Assembly: GCF_000424285.1 (NCBI RefSeq)
Contig: NZ_AUJP01000015.1
Coordinates: forward strand, 51,180-115,179
Length of the DNA stretch: 64,000 nucleotides
Source: Butyrivibrio sp. MB2005
Lineage (GTDB): Bacteria; Bacillota; Clostridia; Lachnospirales; Lachnospiraceae
Direction: 5' to 3'
The position numbers were made by a program, and so were the translations under genes. Of the stretch, positions 50,446-59,903 are shown piece by piece (position 1 is the first letter of the stretch; each line of letters begins with the position of its first letter). The notes under the pieces were generated by a model. The model saw only the letters and a list, made by a program, of their open reading frames with translations, made no database searches and had not been told where the DNA came from.

Positions 50446-51120
50446 ATGAAGTTACTTTTAGCTGAAGATGAGATAGAACTGTCAAACGCGCTGGTTGCCA
50501 TTTTAAAGCATTCAAGCTATACGGTTGATGCGGTTTACGACGGACAGGATGCTCTTGATTACATACTTAGCAGTGAATATGACGGAATCATTTTGGATAT
50601 CATGATGCCCGGAATGATGGGCACTGAGGTCCTTAAGAAAATAAGAGAAAAGGGCATATCCACTCCTGTTCTTTTCCTTACAGCAAAATCAGAGATAGAG
50701 GACAGAATAACCGGTCTTGATCTTGGGGCTGATGATTACCTCACAAAGCCCTTTGATATGGGAGAGCTCCTTGCAAGAATAAGGGCCATGACCAGAAGAA
50801 AAGCAGACTATGCTCCAAATAATCTGTCCTGCGGAAACCTTGAGCTTAACAGATCAACCTACGAACTTAAAACAGAGGGACATGATGCAATAAGGCTTGT
50901 TGGAAGGGAGTTCCAGATGCTTGAGATGCTTATGGAGAATCCCGGAAGAGTCATATCTGTTGATGCTTTTATGGACAGAATCTGGTCTGATGGCGAAGCA
51001 GATGTAAATGTAGTATGGGTATATATTTCAAACCTCAGGAAAAAGCTTACGCAACTTGAAGCAACCTGTGAGATTAAGGCTTCAAGAGGCGTTGGATATT
51101 CAATGGTAGTAAAGGGTTAA
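50446..51120 (+). CDS. OmpR/PhoB-family response regulator
   Basis: 224 residues. Receiver domain with AEDEIELS, phospho-acceptor Asp in GIILDIMMPGMMG near residue 51, and ADDYLTKPFDMGELLARI; winged helix end LVGREFQMLEMLMENPGRVIS and NVVWVYISNLRKKL, with GVGYSMVV. GGAGG precedes the ATG. The kinase starts 5 bases after its stop. It is a candidate for the repeat at 45847, which has the OmpR layout. Confidence 0.96.
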   Translation: MKLLLAEDEIELSNALVAILKHSSYTVDAVYDGQDALDYILSSEYDGIILDIMMPGMMGTEVLKKIREKGISTPVLFLTAKSEIEDRITGLDLGADDYLTKPFDMGELLARIRAMTRRKADYAPNNLSCGNLELNRSTYELKTEGHDAIRLVGREFQMLEMLMENPGRVISVDAFMDRIWSDGEADVNVVWVYISNLRKKLTQLEATCEIKASRGVGYSMVVKG

Positions 51121-51125
51121 GATAT

Positions 51126-52442
51126 ATGGTAAAAAAGCTCCGTCGCAAATTTGTACTAACGGCAATGCTGTCGCTGTTTTTGATATTGGTAGCAATTATC
51201 GGCGTAATAAATTTCCTAAATTACAGAGAGGTTCAGTCAGGCGCTGATGATGCCCTTAATATCCTTGCGGAAAATGAAGGCTTTTTCCCTGAGATGAAAA
51301 TGGAATTTGGGAAAAAGAACGATGGCGGCCCGCCTATGAAACCTGAAGACATGGATGGGTTCTTTTTTGGCGGAAAAGCAGCCTATAACAGAACTATAGA
51401 GATGCCATTCCAGACAAGATATTTCTGGGTAAAGCTTGATAGTGACGGCTTGGTTTTAAATACAGATGTAGGGCATATAGCCGCTGTATCAAAGTCAGAA
51501 GCCGAGGAAATAGCGACGCAGGTTTTTAACAGTGGTAACAAGGAACGAGGTTATTACGACTGGCATTACAGATATATTTTGAAGGAGAACGAGGACGGAT
51601 CAACACTTATAATTTTCCTCGATTGCAGCAGTGGTTTTTACGGTGCAAACAGACTTCTTTTAATGACTCTTGGGATTGCAGGTGTCAGCCTTATAGGCAT
51701 GTTTATTCTGGTTTATCTCTTTTCCGGAAAAGCGGTGGCTCCTGTTGTTGAGTCCCTTGAAAAACAAAAGCGCTTTATTACCGATGCCGGTCATGAGTTA
51801 AAAACTCCTCTTGCAGTTGTGTCCGCCAATGTGGATGTAATCGAGCTTGAATCAGGGAAAACCGAATGGACCCAGAGCATCCGCGGCCAGATTAAGAGGA
51901 TGAACGGACTTGTAAAAAATATGCTGACCCTTTCAAGGATGGAAGAAGAGAATATCCACGTGGTATTTTCAGATTTGGATATGAGCTATGCGGTAAAGGA
52001 TGCCGCACAGTCTTTTATGCCTGTTGCTGAATCAAGAAATCTTAAGTACAACATGGATATTACGGAGAATATCCATATCTCGGGTGATAAAAATGCGATA
52101 AACCAGCTCTCATCCCTGCTTATCGACAATGCCATGAAGTATGCTTCAGAAAAGGGCGTTGTGAACATTTGCTTAGAGCTTGATAGTAAAGGCAAAAAAG
52201 CTATATTCGAAGTGTCCAACACCTGTGACAGCATCCCTGAGGGGAATCTTGACAGACTTTTTGACAGATTTTACCGGGCTGATTCCTCAAGAAGCAGAAA
52301 TACAGGCGGCTACGGCATAGGCCTTTCTGTTGCGAGAGCTATAGCCAATTCCCATGGCGGCTCCATAGAGGCCAAAAGGGACGGGGATCACATGATCAGA
52401 TTCATTGTCGTTATTCCAGTGGCAAAGCAGCAGGCAAACTGA
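51126..52442 (+). CDS. Sensor histidine kinase with extracytoplasmic sensor domain
   Basis: 438 residues. A first membrane helix (about 10-28) and a second (about 185-203) enclose an outer domain of about 150 residues (29-184), rich in acidic and aromatic residues. The HisKA domain has DAGHELKTPLAVVSANVDVIE near residue 218, with the N box DNAMKYASEKGVV and GGYGIGLSVARAIANSHGG. No HAMP motif is evident. It forms a two-component pair with the regulator upstream. Confidence 0.94.
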   Translation: MVKKLRRKFVLTAMLSLFLILVAIIGVINFLNYREVQSGADDALNILAENEGFFPEMKMEFGKKNDGGPPMKPEDMDGFFFGGKAAYNRTIEMPFQTRYFWVKLDSDGLVLNTDVGHIAAVSKSEAEEIATQVFNSGNKERGYYDWHYRYILKENEDGSTLIIFLDCSSGFYGANRLLLMTLGIAGVSLIGMFILVYLFSGKAVAPVVESLEKQKRFITDAGHELKTPLAVVSANVDVIELESGKTEWTQSIRGQIKRMNGLVKNMLTLSRMEEENIHVVFSDLDMSYAVKDAAQSFMPVAESRNLKYNMDITENIHISGDKNAINQLSSLLIDNAMKYASEKGVVNICLELDSKGKKAIFEVSNTCDSIPEGNLDRLFDRFYRADSSRSRNTGGYGIGLSVARAIANSHGGSIEAKRDGDHMIRFIVVIPVAKQQAN

Positions 52443-52518
52443 TAGAATAGTTTTGAATTCCTGAATTTCCAAGGAGATTCAGGAATTTATAATTTGCAGA
52501 TATATGAAAAGGAATAAC

Positions 52519-53205
52519 ATGAAAAAAAGATTATTTATTGTCATTACGATTTTAACGTTAGCTATGCTGTCAGCCTGCGGAATGTCCAAGGATAATCAGG
52601 CTCTTGCCGAGGCTAAGAGAGAAGAACTGCGAAGCGCAAGAAAGGCTGCTGAGGAGCTTTATTCACAGCTTACGGTTGATACCTTCAGTGATGCGCTCTA
52701 TAACTTTGAGCAAAAGGAAGAGGAATACGAAGCCCTTGAATTTAAAAAGGTGAAGAACAAGGACACAGAAGGTGTTCTTATGGGAATGGATAGTCTTATC
52801 TACGACTATCAGTACCTTTGTGGGGAGATGGAAAAAGAGCTTAAGGTTGAGCAGGACTTAAGCGAGGATCTTGCAAAGTATCATGACGTGCTTTGCTATA
52901 TCGAGAATAAGTCAGGGTCAGAGCTTAGCAGCATGATAGTTAAGGATTCTGCAGGCGGTGACTCAGGGAATCTTCTTTTTGACGGAATGACACTTCCCTC
53001 CGGAAGGATAATCGCCGGTATCACCATCACATTATATGAAGGAAACACATATACACTTGTGACTACAGATACTCTTGGCAACGAGAATACCTACGAGCTT
53101 TCTTTTGAAAAAGAAATGGCTGATATGGAAGAAAACGGTATTTCCATAATAATAAATGCCCCGGAGAACGGGGCACTTGTAAGTGATTATATTTACAGTG
53201 AATGA
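52519..53205 (+). CDS. Hypothetical lipoprotein
   Basis: 228 residues from MKKRLFIVITILTLAMLSACG, with the lipobox LSAC, so the mature protein starts at Cys and is membrane-bound. An AAGGA site precedes this ATG better than the in-frame ATG at 52504. A helical region with charged coiled-coil pattern (AEAKREELRSARKAAEELY) follows, then a beta-like end (LPSGRIIAGITITLYEGNTYTL). No family is recognised. It follows the kinase after 76 bases, so it may be part of the sensory operon. Confidence 0.78.
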   Translation: MKKRLFIVITILTLAMLSACGMSKDNQALAEAKREELRSARKAAEELYSQLTVDTFSDALYNFEQKEEEYEALEFKKVKNKDTEGVLMGMDSLIYDYQYLCGEMEKELKVEQDLSEDLAKYHDVLCYIENKSGSELSSMIVKDSAGGDSGNLLFDGMTLPSGRIIAGITITLYEGNTYTLVTTDTLGNENTYELSFEKEMADMEENGISIIINAPENGALVSDYIYSE

Positions 53206-53206
53206 T

Positions 53207-54214
53207 TTAAATACTGAAGCGAAGAAGGTCAAGGATGAGACCTGTAAAGGTTCCAATAAGATAAAGGATACCTGTTATCTGCAGGTTTCTTACCTTTCCT
53301 TCATTTACTCTGTAGAGGATAAGGAGACCAACGCCTGCACCTACCAGAAGACCTGACATCATGGTTCCGAAGGTGATCATGCTGTTAAGGTACAAAGTGG
53401 TGATAATGATAGATGCTGCGCAGTTGGGAATAAGTCCTATTATTCCTGCAAGGATGTGGCTCACTACGGCATTTCCGTTAAGGAAGGCTGAAATAGTATC
53501 TTCGCCTATAAGCTCTATCAGTGTATTCAGTACAAAGGTGAAGATCAGCACATATATAAAGATGTGCAGTGTATGTATAAATGCGGATTTAAGGATATTA
53601 CCGTGTCCCTCGTGGGAGTGCTCGTGAGGAGTATGGGTTTCCTTTGCGATTTTAGCTTTACTGATTTTTGACTGATCAGCGGAGCCTTCATCATTACGGC
53701 CTCTGTGAGCTGAAATCTTGGGGCTGTCCTCTTCGCAGTGACAATGCTCTCTTTTGCATAATTCTTCAATTCTTACAGGGTCGTTCTCGGCTCTTTTTTT
53801 ATACCTTCTGTAGCTCCTTAAGATAAAGTCCACAAGGAAACCATAGAAAATACCAAGAGCAGCTTTGATGGCGATTATTTTTACCATTCTGTCAGCAGCT
53901 ATTTCATTTGATGATATGAAAAGCGGAAGCATCTCATCTGAGGTTGACAGATAGATTGCAATCAGGGTTCCCAGGGTGATTACGCGGCCCGCATAAAGGT
54001 TTGATGCGGCAGCAGAGAACCCGCACTGGGGAAATGCTCCTATGATTCCGCCAAAGAGCGGTCCAAATTTTCCGGCCTTTTGAACAATCTGCTGAGTTTT
54101 ATCTCCTGTCCTGTGTTCTAAGTATTCCATAATGAGGTATGTAATAAACAAAAAGGGCAGCAGCTTAAAGCCGTCTATCAGTGTATCCAGAATTACATCT
54201 GTTAAAAATTCCAT
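53207..54214 (-). CDS. ArsP/metal permease-like membrane protein with His-rich loop
   Basis: 335 residues from MEFLTDVILDTLIDGFKLL; GGAG precedes this ATG and not the upstream one at 54229. About eight hydrophobic segments in two halves, each opening with a Pro-x-Cys motif: GAFPQCGFSAAASNLYAGRVITLGTLIAIYLSTSDEM and GLIPNCAASIIITTLYLNSMITFGT. That repeat is typical of putative arsenic efflux or manganese permeases. A cytoplasmic or outer loop of about 90 residues between the halves has CKREHCHCEE and HTPHEHSHEGHG, a likely metal-binding stretch. The transported ion is not established. Confidence 0.82.
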   Translation of the reverse strand: MEFLTDVILDTLIDGFKLLPFLFITYLIMEYLEHRTGDKTQQIVQKAGKFGPLFGGIIGAFPQCGFSAAASNLYAGRVITLGTLIAIYLSTSDEMLPLFISSNEIAADRMVKIIAIKAALGIFYGFLVDFILRSYRRYKKRAENDPVRIEELCKREHCHCEEDSPKISAHRGRNDEGSADQSKISKAKIAKETHTPHEHSHEGHGNILKSAFIHTLHIFIYVLIFTFVLNTLIELIGEDTISAFLNGNAVVSHILAGIIGLIPNCAASIIITTLYLNSMITFGTMMSGLLVGAGVGLLILYRVNEGKVRNLQITGILYLIGTFTGLILDLLRFSI

Positions 54215-54294
54215 TTTGTCTCCATTCAATTATTTATTTTGCGAAACATTATCATATACATTTAAACACACTTAATGATATATGTGCAAATTTG

Positions 54295-54303
54295 TGTTAT
54301 AAT
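54295..54303 (+). promoter_or_regulatory. Extended -10 promoter of the suf operon
   Basis: TGT followed by TATAAT (54298-54303), an extended -10. No strong -35 is seen. It lies about 57 bases before the sufC ATG. Confidence 0.6.
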
Positions 54304-54360
54304 CATTTGGATTATGCGCAGATAATGATATTTATAGAGTTATTAAGGAGTACATATAAT

Positions 54361-55137
54361 ATGTCAGAACAGTCTTTATTACAGGTTAAAAATCTTTCTG
54401 CATCAGTAGAAGATCTGCCTATTTTACACGACATAAATCTTGAGATTAAGCCCGGAGAAACCCATGTTTTAATGGGACCTAACGGTGCGGGAAAATCTAC
54501 ACTTGGTTACACACTTATGGGTAACCCTCACTATAAAATTACTGATGGCTCGATCATTTTTGATGGTCAGGACCTTACAAATGAGGCTGCCGATAAGAGA
54601 GCCAAGGCAGGAATGTTTTTATCATTCCAGAATCCTCTTGAGGTTCCAGGTATATCACTTGGCAGCTTCATAAGGAATGCTTATCATGAGCAGACAGGTA
54701 AGCCCGTTAAGCTTCTTCAGTACAAGAAGCAGCTGGCAGAGGCTATGGACCTTCTTACCATGGATTCAGAGTATGCTGACCGTGACCTGAACGTTGGCTT
54801 TTCAGGCGGTGAGAAGAAAAAGGCAGAGATACTTCAGCTCCTTATGCTTAAGCCCAAGCTTGCAATCCTCGATGAGACAGATTCAGGTCTTGACGTTGAT
54901 GCCGTAAGAACAGTATCAAAGGGCATCCAGGAATATCAGAAGCAGAAGGATGGAGCACTTCTTATCATCACTCACTCCACCAAGATATTAGAGTCACTTC
55001 ACGTAGACTACACACACGTACTTGTTAAGGGTCGCATCATTACTACAGGAGATGGCAGACTTGTTGATGAGATCAATGAGAACGGTTTCGAGAAGTATGT
55101 AAGATGTGAAGGCTGCAGTGGCTGCGACACTATTTGA
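54361..55137 (+). CDS. sufC: Fe-S cluster assembly ATPase SufC
   Basis: SufC is the ABC-type ATPase of the SufBCD scaffold. The 258 residues from MSEQSLLQVKNL have Walker A MGPNGAGKST near residue 38, the Q-loop region FQNPLEVPG, the signature VGFSGGEKKKAEIL near 140 and Walker B LAILDETDSGLD near 163. AAGGAG lies 9 bases before the ATG; a longer frame upstream is ignored. It is the first gene of sufC-sufB-sufD-sufS-sufU, which encodes the main Fe-S machine of clostridia. Confidence 0.97.
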   Translation: MSEQSLLQVKNLSASVEDLPILHDINLEIKPGETHVLMGPNGAGKSTLGYTLMGNPHYKITDGSIIFDGQDLTNEAADKRAKAGMFLSFQNPLEVPGISLGSFIRNAYHEQTGKPVKLLQYKKQLAEAMDLLTMDSEYADRDLNVGFSGGEKKKAEILQLLMLKPKLAILDETDSGLDVDAVRTVSKGIQEYQKQKDGALLIITHSTKILESLHVDYTHVLVKGRIITTGDGRLVDEINENGFEKYVRCEGCSGCDTI

Positions 55138-55158
55138 TAATTAGTTAAGGATAAAAAG

Positions 55159-56568
55159 ATGGCAGAAAATAATAAGACGGTCGTTGATATTGACCGCAGT
55201 GTCTATGACATAAAGGATGTGGAGAACGAGCAGGACTTCTACCGCATGGAGGACGGTTTTACCGAGGATATCGTTAAGAAGATCTCCGAGGAAAAGCATG
55301 ATCCCGAGTGGATGCGACAGTTCAGACTTGATTCTCTTAAGATATATAACGAGCTTGAGATGCCTGACTGGGGCCCTGAAACAGATGGTCTTGATATGAA
55401 TCTCATTTCTTCCTATGTTCGCTCAAAATCAGATATGAAGGGCAAGTGGGAGGATGTTCCCGAGGATATCAAGAATACCTTTGAGAGACTGGGTATCCCT
55501 GAAGCAGAGCGTGAATCTCTTGCAGGTGTTGGCGCTCAGTACGACTCAGAGCTTGTTTATCACAATGTTAAGGATGAAGTAGCCAATCAGGGCGTTATCT
55601 ACACAGATATGGAAAGTGCCCTTACCGGTGAGTATGCGGATATGGTCCATGAGTATTTCATGAAGCTTGTTCCGCCCACTGACCACAAGTATGCAGCTCT
55701 TCACGGAGCAGTTTGGTCAGGCGGTTCATTCGTATATGTACCCAAGGGAGTAAAGGTTGATATCCCTCTGCAGTCATATTTCAGACTTAATGCTGCAGGT
55801 GCAGGTCAGTTTGAGCACACACTTATCATCGTTGATGAAGGCGCTGATCTTCATTTCATCGAGGGCTGCTCAGCTCCCAAGTACAACGTAGCGAACCTTC
55901 ATGCAGGCTGCGTTGAGCTTTTTGTAAAAAAGAATGCGAGACTTCGCTATTCAACCATAGAGAACTGGTCCAAGAACATGTATAACCTTAATACCAAGCG
56001 TGCCCTTGTAGAAGAAGGTGCCAGAATGGAATGGGTTTCCGGTTCTTTCGGTTCACATACATCTTATCTGTATCCCATGACCATCCTTAAGGGTGACCAC
56101 TCCACAATGGAGTACACAGGTATCACTTTTGCAGGAAAGGGTCAGAACCTTGATACAGGTGCCAAGGTAGTTCATCAGGGTAAATACACTTCTTCAGTGA
56201 TTTCGACAAAGTCTATTTCAAAGTCAGGCGGAATCGGAACCTACAGAAGTTCAGTTATCATTAATAAAGAGGCAAAGCATGCCAAGACTTCAGTTTCCTG
56301 TGATTCACTTATGCTGGATTCCATCTCCCGTGCGGATACAATCCCCGGAATGGATATCAGAACAGATGATGCTGATGTAGGACATGAAGCAAAGATAGGA
56401 CGTATCAGTGACGAAGCAGTATTCTATCTGATGTCCAGAGGTCTTTCCGAGGAGGATGCAAGAGCCATGATCGTCAGCGGCTTTGCTAATCCTGTTTCCA
56501 AGGAGCTTCCTCTTGAGTATGCGGTTGAGATGAATAACCTAATTAAGCTTGAGATGTCAGGAGGCTGA
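55159..56568 (+). CDS. sufB: Fe-S cluster scaffold protein SufB
   Basis: SufB carries nascent Fe-S clusters and works with SufC and SufD. The 469 residues have the long beta-helix core with HGAVWSGGSFVYVPKGVKVDIPLQ near residue 180, LHFIEGCSAPKY with a likely ligand Cys near 240, the region GSHTSYLYPMTILKG and the C-terminal SRGLSEEDARAMIVSGFANP near 426. The ribosome site AAGGA is close to the ATG. It shares the C-terminal module with SufD, which follows. Confidence 0.97.
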   Translation: MAENNKTVVDIDRSVYDIKDVENEQDFYRMEDGFTEDIVKKISEEKHDPEWMRQFRLDSLKIYNELEMPDWGPETDGLDMNLISSYVRSKSDMKGKWEDVPEDIKNTFERLGIPEAERESLAGVGAQYDSELVYHNVKDEVANQGVIYTDMESALTGEYADMVHEYFMKLVPPTDHKYAALHGAVWSGGSFVYVPKGVKVDIPLQSYFRLNAAGAGQFEHTLIIVDEGADLHFIEGCSAPKYNVANLHAGCVELFVKKNARLRYSTIENWSKNMYNLNTKRALVEEGARMEWVSGSFGSHTSYLYPMTILKGDHSTMEYTGITFAGKGQNLDTGAKVVHQGKYTSSVISTKSISKSGGIGTYRSSVIINKEAKHAKTSVSCDSLMLDSISRADTIPGMDIRTDDADVGHEAKIGRISDEAVFYLMSRGLSEEDARAMIVSGFANPVSKELPLEYAVEMNNLIKLEMSGG

Positions 56569-56611
56569 TTGTAGCTACTTACAAACATTTAGGTTACAAA
56601 AGGACAAAAAC

Positions 56612-57775
56612 ATGGATTTAAAGATGAAAGTAAATCACTTGCCTGCCCTGACTTACAGATTTCTTAAGTCAAACAGCAGCGAGATTGATGTTAATGATTT
56701 ATATATTGAGAATACAAAGACGCCTGAGCCTGATATGATTCCGGCGGCAGTAACTGTTAAAAGCGATGCTGCAAAGAGCGATGTTCAGGATGTTTTTGCT
56801 AAGATCAATGAAAAGATAAAGGCGAAGCAGACTAAGCTTCCCGGGCCAAACGGCGATACAGCACCTTTTAATGATGGACAGATCGTTCGCACTGGTATGG
56901 GCATAGAAGTCGATAACCTTATGGACGAGATGAATGTACCTGTTATGATCATCACTGCAGATGAAGGTTATAAGGTTGAAGAGCCTGTTCACATTAAATA
57001 TTCACTTAAAGACGGGGAATGCGTACTTGGAAGTCAGGTTATCTGTGCAAAGAAGGGTTCAGAAATAACCATTATCATGGAGTATGAATCCGAAGCAGAC
57101 GCCAAGGGATTTCTTGGGATAAGCACCAGACTTCTTGCAGAAGAGGGTGCAAAGATCAACCTTGTTAAGGTACAGATGCTCAGCGAAGGCTTTGTTCATT
57201 TTGATGATATAGGCGGCGCATGTGATGATAAGGCAGATATCGAGACCATCACAATGCAGCTTGGAGCAGGTAAGACCTGGGGCGGCACAAGAGTTACACT
57301 TCTTGGAAGAAAGAGTATTTTCAATAACCACACAGGTTACCTTTGCAGACATACACAGGAATACGACATGAACTATGTTGCAGATCAGTACGGACAAAAG
57401 ACTGAGTCCAACATGGTATTCAGAGGAGTACTTCTTGATAATGCGGTTAAGACCTTCAGAGGAACTCTTGATTTTAAGACAGGAAGTGCAGGATCAGTGG
57501 GCGATGAGCAGGAGGATACGCTTCTTCTTAGCCCTGATGTAGTAAACAGGACTATGCCTGTTATTCTTTGCGGAGAGGAAGATGTGGATGGTCGCCACGG
57601 CGCATCCATCGGACAGCTTGGAGATGACACTCTTTTCTATATGGAGAGCAGAGGAATAGATGAAGATGCTGCCAAAAAGCTTATGATCCGTGCCCGCATG
57701 GAATCTATAGCACGTATGATACCTGATGAAGCGCTTATTATTCGCATTCAGCAGTTTATCAGAACAATACTGTAA
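56612..57775 (+). CDS. sufD: Fe-S cluster assembly protein SufD
   Basis: SufD is the second SufC-binding subunit, paralogous to SufB. The 387 residues from MDLKMKVNHLPALTYRFLK; AAGGA precedes this ATG and the longer frame upstream has none. The C-terminal core shows the SufB/D pattern: GHHT-like NNHTGYLCRHTQEY, VFRGVLLDNAVKTFRGTLDF, and MESRGIDEDAAKKLMIRARMESIARMIPDE. The N-terminal half is shorter and diverged, as is usual. It follows sufB by 43 bases. Confidence 0.95.
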   Translation: MDLKMKVNHLPALTYRFLKSNSSEIDVNDLYIENTKTPEPDMIPAAVTVKSDAAKSDVQDVFAKINEKIKAKQTKLPGPNGDTAPFNDGQIVRTGMGIEVDNLMDEMNVPVMIITADEGYKVEEPVHIKYSLKDGECVLGSQVICAKKGSEITIIMEYESEADAKGFLGISTRLLAEEGAKINLVKVQMLSEGFVHFDDIGGACDDKADIETITMQLGAGKTWGGTRVTLLGRKSIFNNHTGYLCRHTQEYDMNYVADQYGQKTESNMVFRGVLLDNAVKTFRGTLDFKTGSAGSVGDEQEDTLLLSPDVVNRTMPVILCGEEDVDGRHGASIGQLGDDTLFYMESRGIDEDAAKKLMIRARMESIARMIPDEALIIRIQQFIRTIL

Positions 57776-57792
57776 TTTATTAACCATCATTT

Positions 57793-57842
57793 GCCTTCAG
57801 GATTTAGGACGAGGGGTGTCTAAGGAGCGGATGCAGGAAGGC
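57793..57842 (+). repeat. Possible degenerate GC-rich palindromic element (sufD-sufS gap)
   Basis: GCCTTC (57793-57798) and GAAGGC (57837-57842) enclose a GAC-GAGGGGT-GTC core and an AGCGGA segment, in the same order as the element at 59109. Conservation is weak, so relationship is only suggested. Confidence 0.4.
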
Positions 57843-57858
57843 TAGAAGGAGCAATAGG

Positions 57859-59076
57859 ATGACACCTGAGGATTTCAGAAAAGATTTCCCCATACTTGGA
57901 AAAGGGGACTACATTTATTTTGATAATGCTGCCACATCTCAGAGACCCACTGCGGTTGTGGATGCTATAAAGGATTTTTATGAAAATTCCAATGCAAATC
58001 CCTTAAGAGGTCTCTACGACTGGAGCGTTGACGCCACAGAGAGATATGAGCATGCAAGAGGAGTAGTTGCTGATTTTATCGGCGCAGCATCTCCTGAAGA
58101 AATCATATTTACCAGAAATACCACAGAGTCCATGAATCTTGTGGCATACAGCTATGGCCTTTCCAATGTAAATGAAGGCGATGAAGTGGTTATCACCGTG
58201 ATGGAGCACCACAGCAATATTCTTCCCTGGCAGATGGTTTGCCGTGAGAAAAAGGCAAAGCTCATCTATCTGGAGCCTGATGAAGAAGGCGTGATCACAG
58301 AGGCTGAATATAAGAGCAAGATTACTGATAAGGCAAAGATCGTGTCTATCGGGCATGTTTCAAATGTATTTGGAATAACCAATCCCGTTAAGGAGATTGC
58401 GGCTTACGCTCATGAAAAGGGCGCTACAGTTGTTTTGGACGGTGCTCAGGCAGCTCCCCATATTCCTGTGAATGTACAAGCGCTTGATGCTGATTTTTAT
58501 GCATTATCAGGACATAAGCTCATGGCTCCTATGGGAATTGGCGTACTGTATGGCAAAAAGGCCATTCTTGAAAATATGAAACCTTTCCTTACAGGCGGCG
58601 AGATGATCGAATATGTTACAAGAGAGGATGCCACTTATGCAGAGCTTCCTCATAAGTTCGAGGCAGGAACCGTCAATGCAGCAGGAGCTGTAGGCTTAGA
58701 AGCAGCAATTAAGTATCTTCAGAAGGTTGGCTTTGATTTTATAAGCAAACAGGAAGAAAAACTCACTGTCCGCATGATGGAAGGCATGAAAAAGCTTCCT
58801 TATATCAAGATCTACGGATCATCAGATCCCAAAAAGCACAGCGGAATCGTTACATTTACAATGGATGGAGTTCATCCTCATGATATTTCCTCAGTTTTAA
58901 ATGATGATCATGTATGCGTAAGGGCAGGACATCACTGTGCGCAGCCTCTTATGCAGTTTATAGGTGCAGGATCAACGGCAAGAGCCAGCGTATATTTCTA
59001 TAACACAGAGGAAGAGGTAGACAGATTCCTAGAGCACCTTTCCAAGGTCCGCGCTGTTATGGGATATGAGGACTGA
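57859..59076 (+). CDS. sufS: Cysteine desulfurase SufS
   Basis: SufS takes sulfur from cysteine using pyridoxal phosphate and passes it on to SufU. The 405 residues show the PLP-type II fold: NAATSQRPTAVVDAIKDFY near residue 22, the VMEHHSNILPWQ segment near 114, DGAQAAPHIPVNV, the PLP Lys in ALSGHKLMAPMGIGVLYG near 219 and the catalytic Cys in CVRAGHHCAQPL near 360. GGAG precedes the ATG. The partner sufU lies 148 bases downstream. Confidence 0.97.
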   Translation: MTPEDFRKDFPILGKGDYIYFDNAATSQRPTAVVDAIKDFYENSNANPLRGLYDWSVDATERYEHARGVVADFIGAASPEEIIFTRNTTESMNLVAYSYGLSNVNEGDEVVITVMEHHSNILPWQMVCREKKAKLIYLEPDEEGVITEAEYKSKITDKAKIVSIGHVSNVFGITNPVKEIAAYAHEKGATVVLDGAQAAPHIPVNVQALDADFYALSGHKLMAPMGIGVLYGKKAILENMKPFLTGGEMIEYVTREDATYAELPHKFEAGTVNAAGAVGLEAAIKYLQKVGFDFISKQEEKLTVRMMEGMKKLPYIKIYGSSDPKKHSGIVTFTMDGVHPHDISSVLNDDHVCVRAGHHCAQPLMQFIGAGSTARASVYFYNTEEEVDRFLEHLSKVRAVMGYED

Positions 59077-59108
59077 GCGTTGTTTTAAGAAAGATAATTA
59101 AAATACTG

Positions 59109-59197
59109 CCTTCTCCATAAAAAGGGGGCGTACGATGTCCGGGGGACGTCGGTTCTGCGCGGACCGAAGCGGAACGGAGAAGGTGGCACGAAGTGCC
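59109..59197 (+). repeat. GC-rich palindromic element, copy A (sufS-sufU gap)
   Basis: An outer stem CCTTCTCC (59109-59116) pairs with GGAGAAGG (59176-59183). Inside is GATGTCC GGG GGACGTC (59133-59150) and CCGAAGCGGA. A small perfect stem GGCAC GAA GTGCC (59185-59197) follows. About 58 bases (59124-59182) align with the reverse complement of 62295-62352. It is GC-rich and non-coding inside a low-GC operon. Confidence 0.75.
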
Positions 59198-59224
59198 GAA
59201 TAAGGGTTTTAGAAAGGCAATATA

Positions 59225-59686
59225 ATGGATTTAAAGGGTTTATACAGAGAAATAGTTAACGAGCACAATTTAAGACCTGTGCACAAGGGAGAGATGGAGA
59301 ATCCCGATCTGGTGCTGAGAGGCGTTAATCCCAGCTGCGGCGATGATATTACATTACAGCTTAAAGTGGTAGACGGCGTAATCGATGATGCCATGTTTAG
59401 CGGCTCAGGCTGCGCTATCTCACAGGCTTCAGTAGATATGATGGCAGATCAGATCATTGGCAGATCCAAAGAGGATGCCATTAAGCTTGCAGGAACCTTT
59501 ATGGGAATGATTAAGGGCGAGATTAAAGACGAGGAGCAGCTTGAAGAGCTCGATGAGGCAGCAGCACTTCAGGATATTTCACACATGCCTGCAAGAGTTA
59601 AGTGTGCTGTTCTTGGCTGGAAGACCATGCAGGAGATGCTTGAGCATCCCGAAAAAGCAGGAAATGTAAGCACAGAAGGCGAATGA
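59225..59686 (+). CDS. sufU: Fe-S assembly sulfur acceptor SufU
   Basis: SufU is a zinc protein that receives sulfur from SufS in Gram-positive bacteria. The 153 residues have the three conserved Cys and one Asp: NPSCGDDI near residue 39, SGSGCAISQASVDMM near 64 and PARVKCAVLGWKTM near 124. An AAAGG ribosome site precedes the ATG. It is the last clear gene of the suf operon. Confidence 0.96.
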   Translation: MDLKGLYREIVNEHNLRPVHKGEMENPDLVLRGVNPSCGDDITLQLKVVDGVIDDAMFSGSGCAISQASVDMMADQIIGRSKEDAIKLAGTFMGMIKGEIKDEEQLEELDEAAALQDISHMPARVKCAVLGWKTMQEMLEHPEKAGNVSTEGE

Positions 59687-59903
59687 AACCCGGAGCTGTG
59701 GTCATTAAGACCTGGGGAACAACTTTTGAGAAAAGTCAGATAATTATATATATTGTCAGATGTTGCGGAAACTATTGCCGCAACTCGCTGAATTATGTGA
59801 TTAATAGCGAAGTAATGAGAAGATTAAGTCATTTTTTTACTTTTGCTGTTAATATAAAATTATTTTCGTGAGGGGAGAACACGAAAAAGGAGAAGAAGGG
59901 GAA

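Noticed and set aside
59683..59871. A 62-residue frame overlapping the sufU stop codon
   Set aside because: The overlap looks like coupling, but the protein has no pattern or homologue I recognise, and it runs through a hairpin (59762-59784) in an AT-rich gap.
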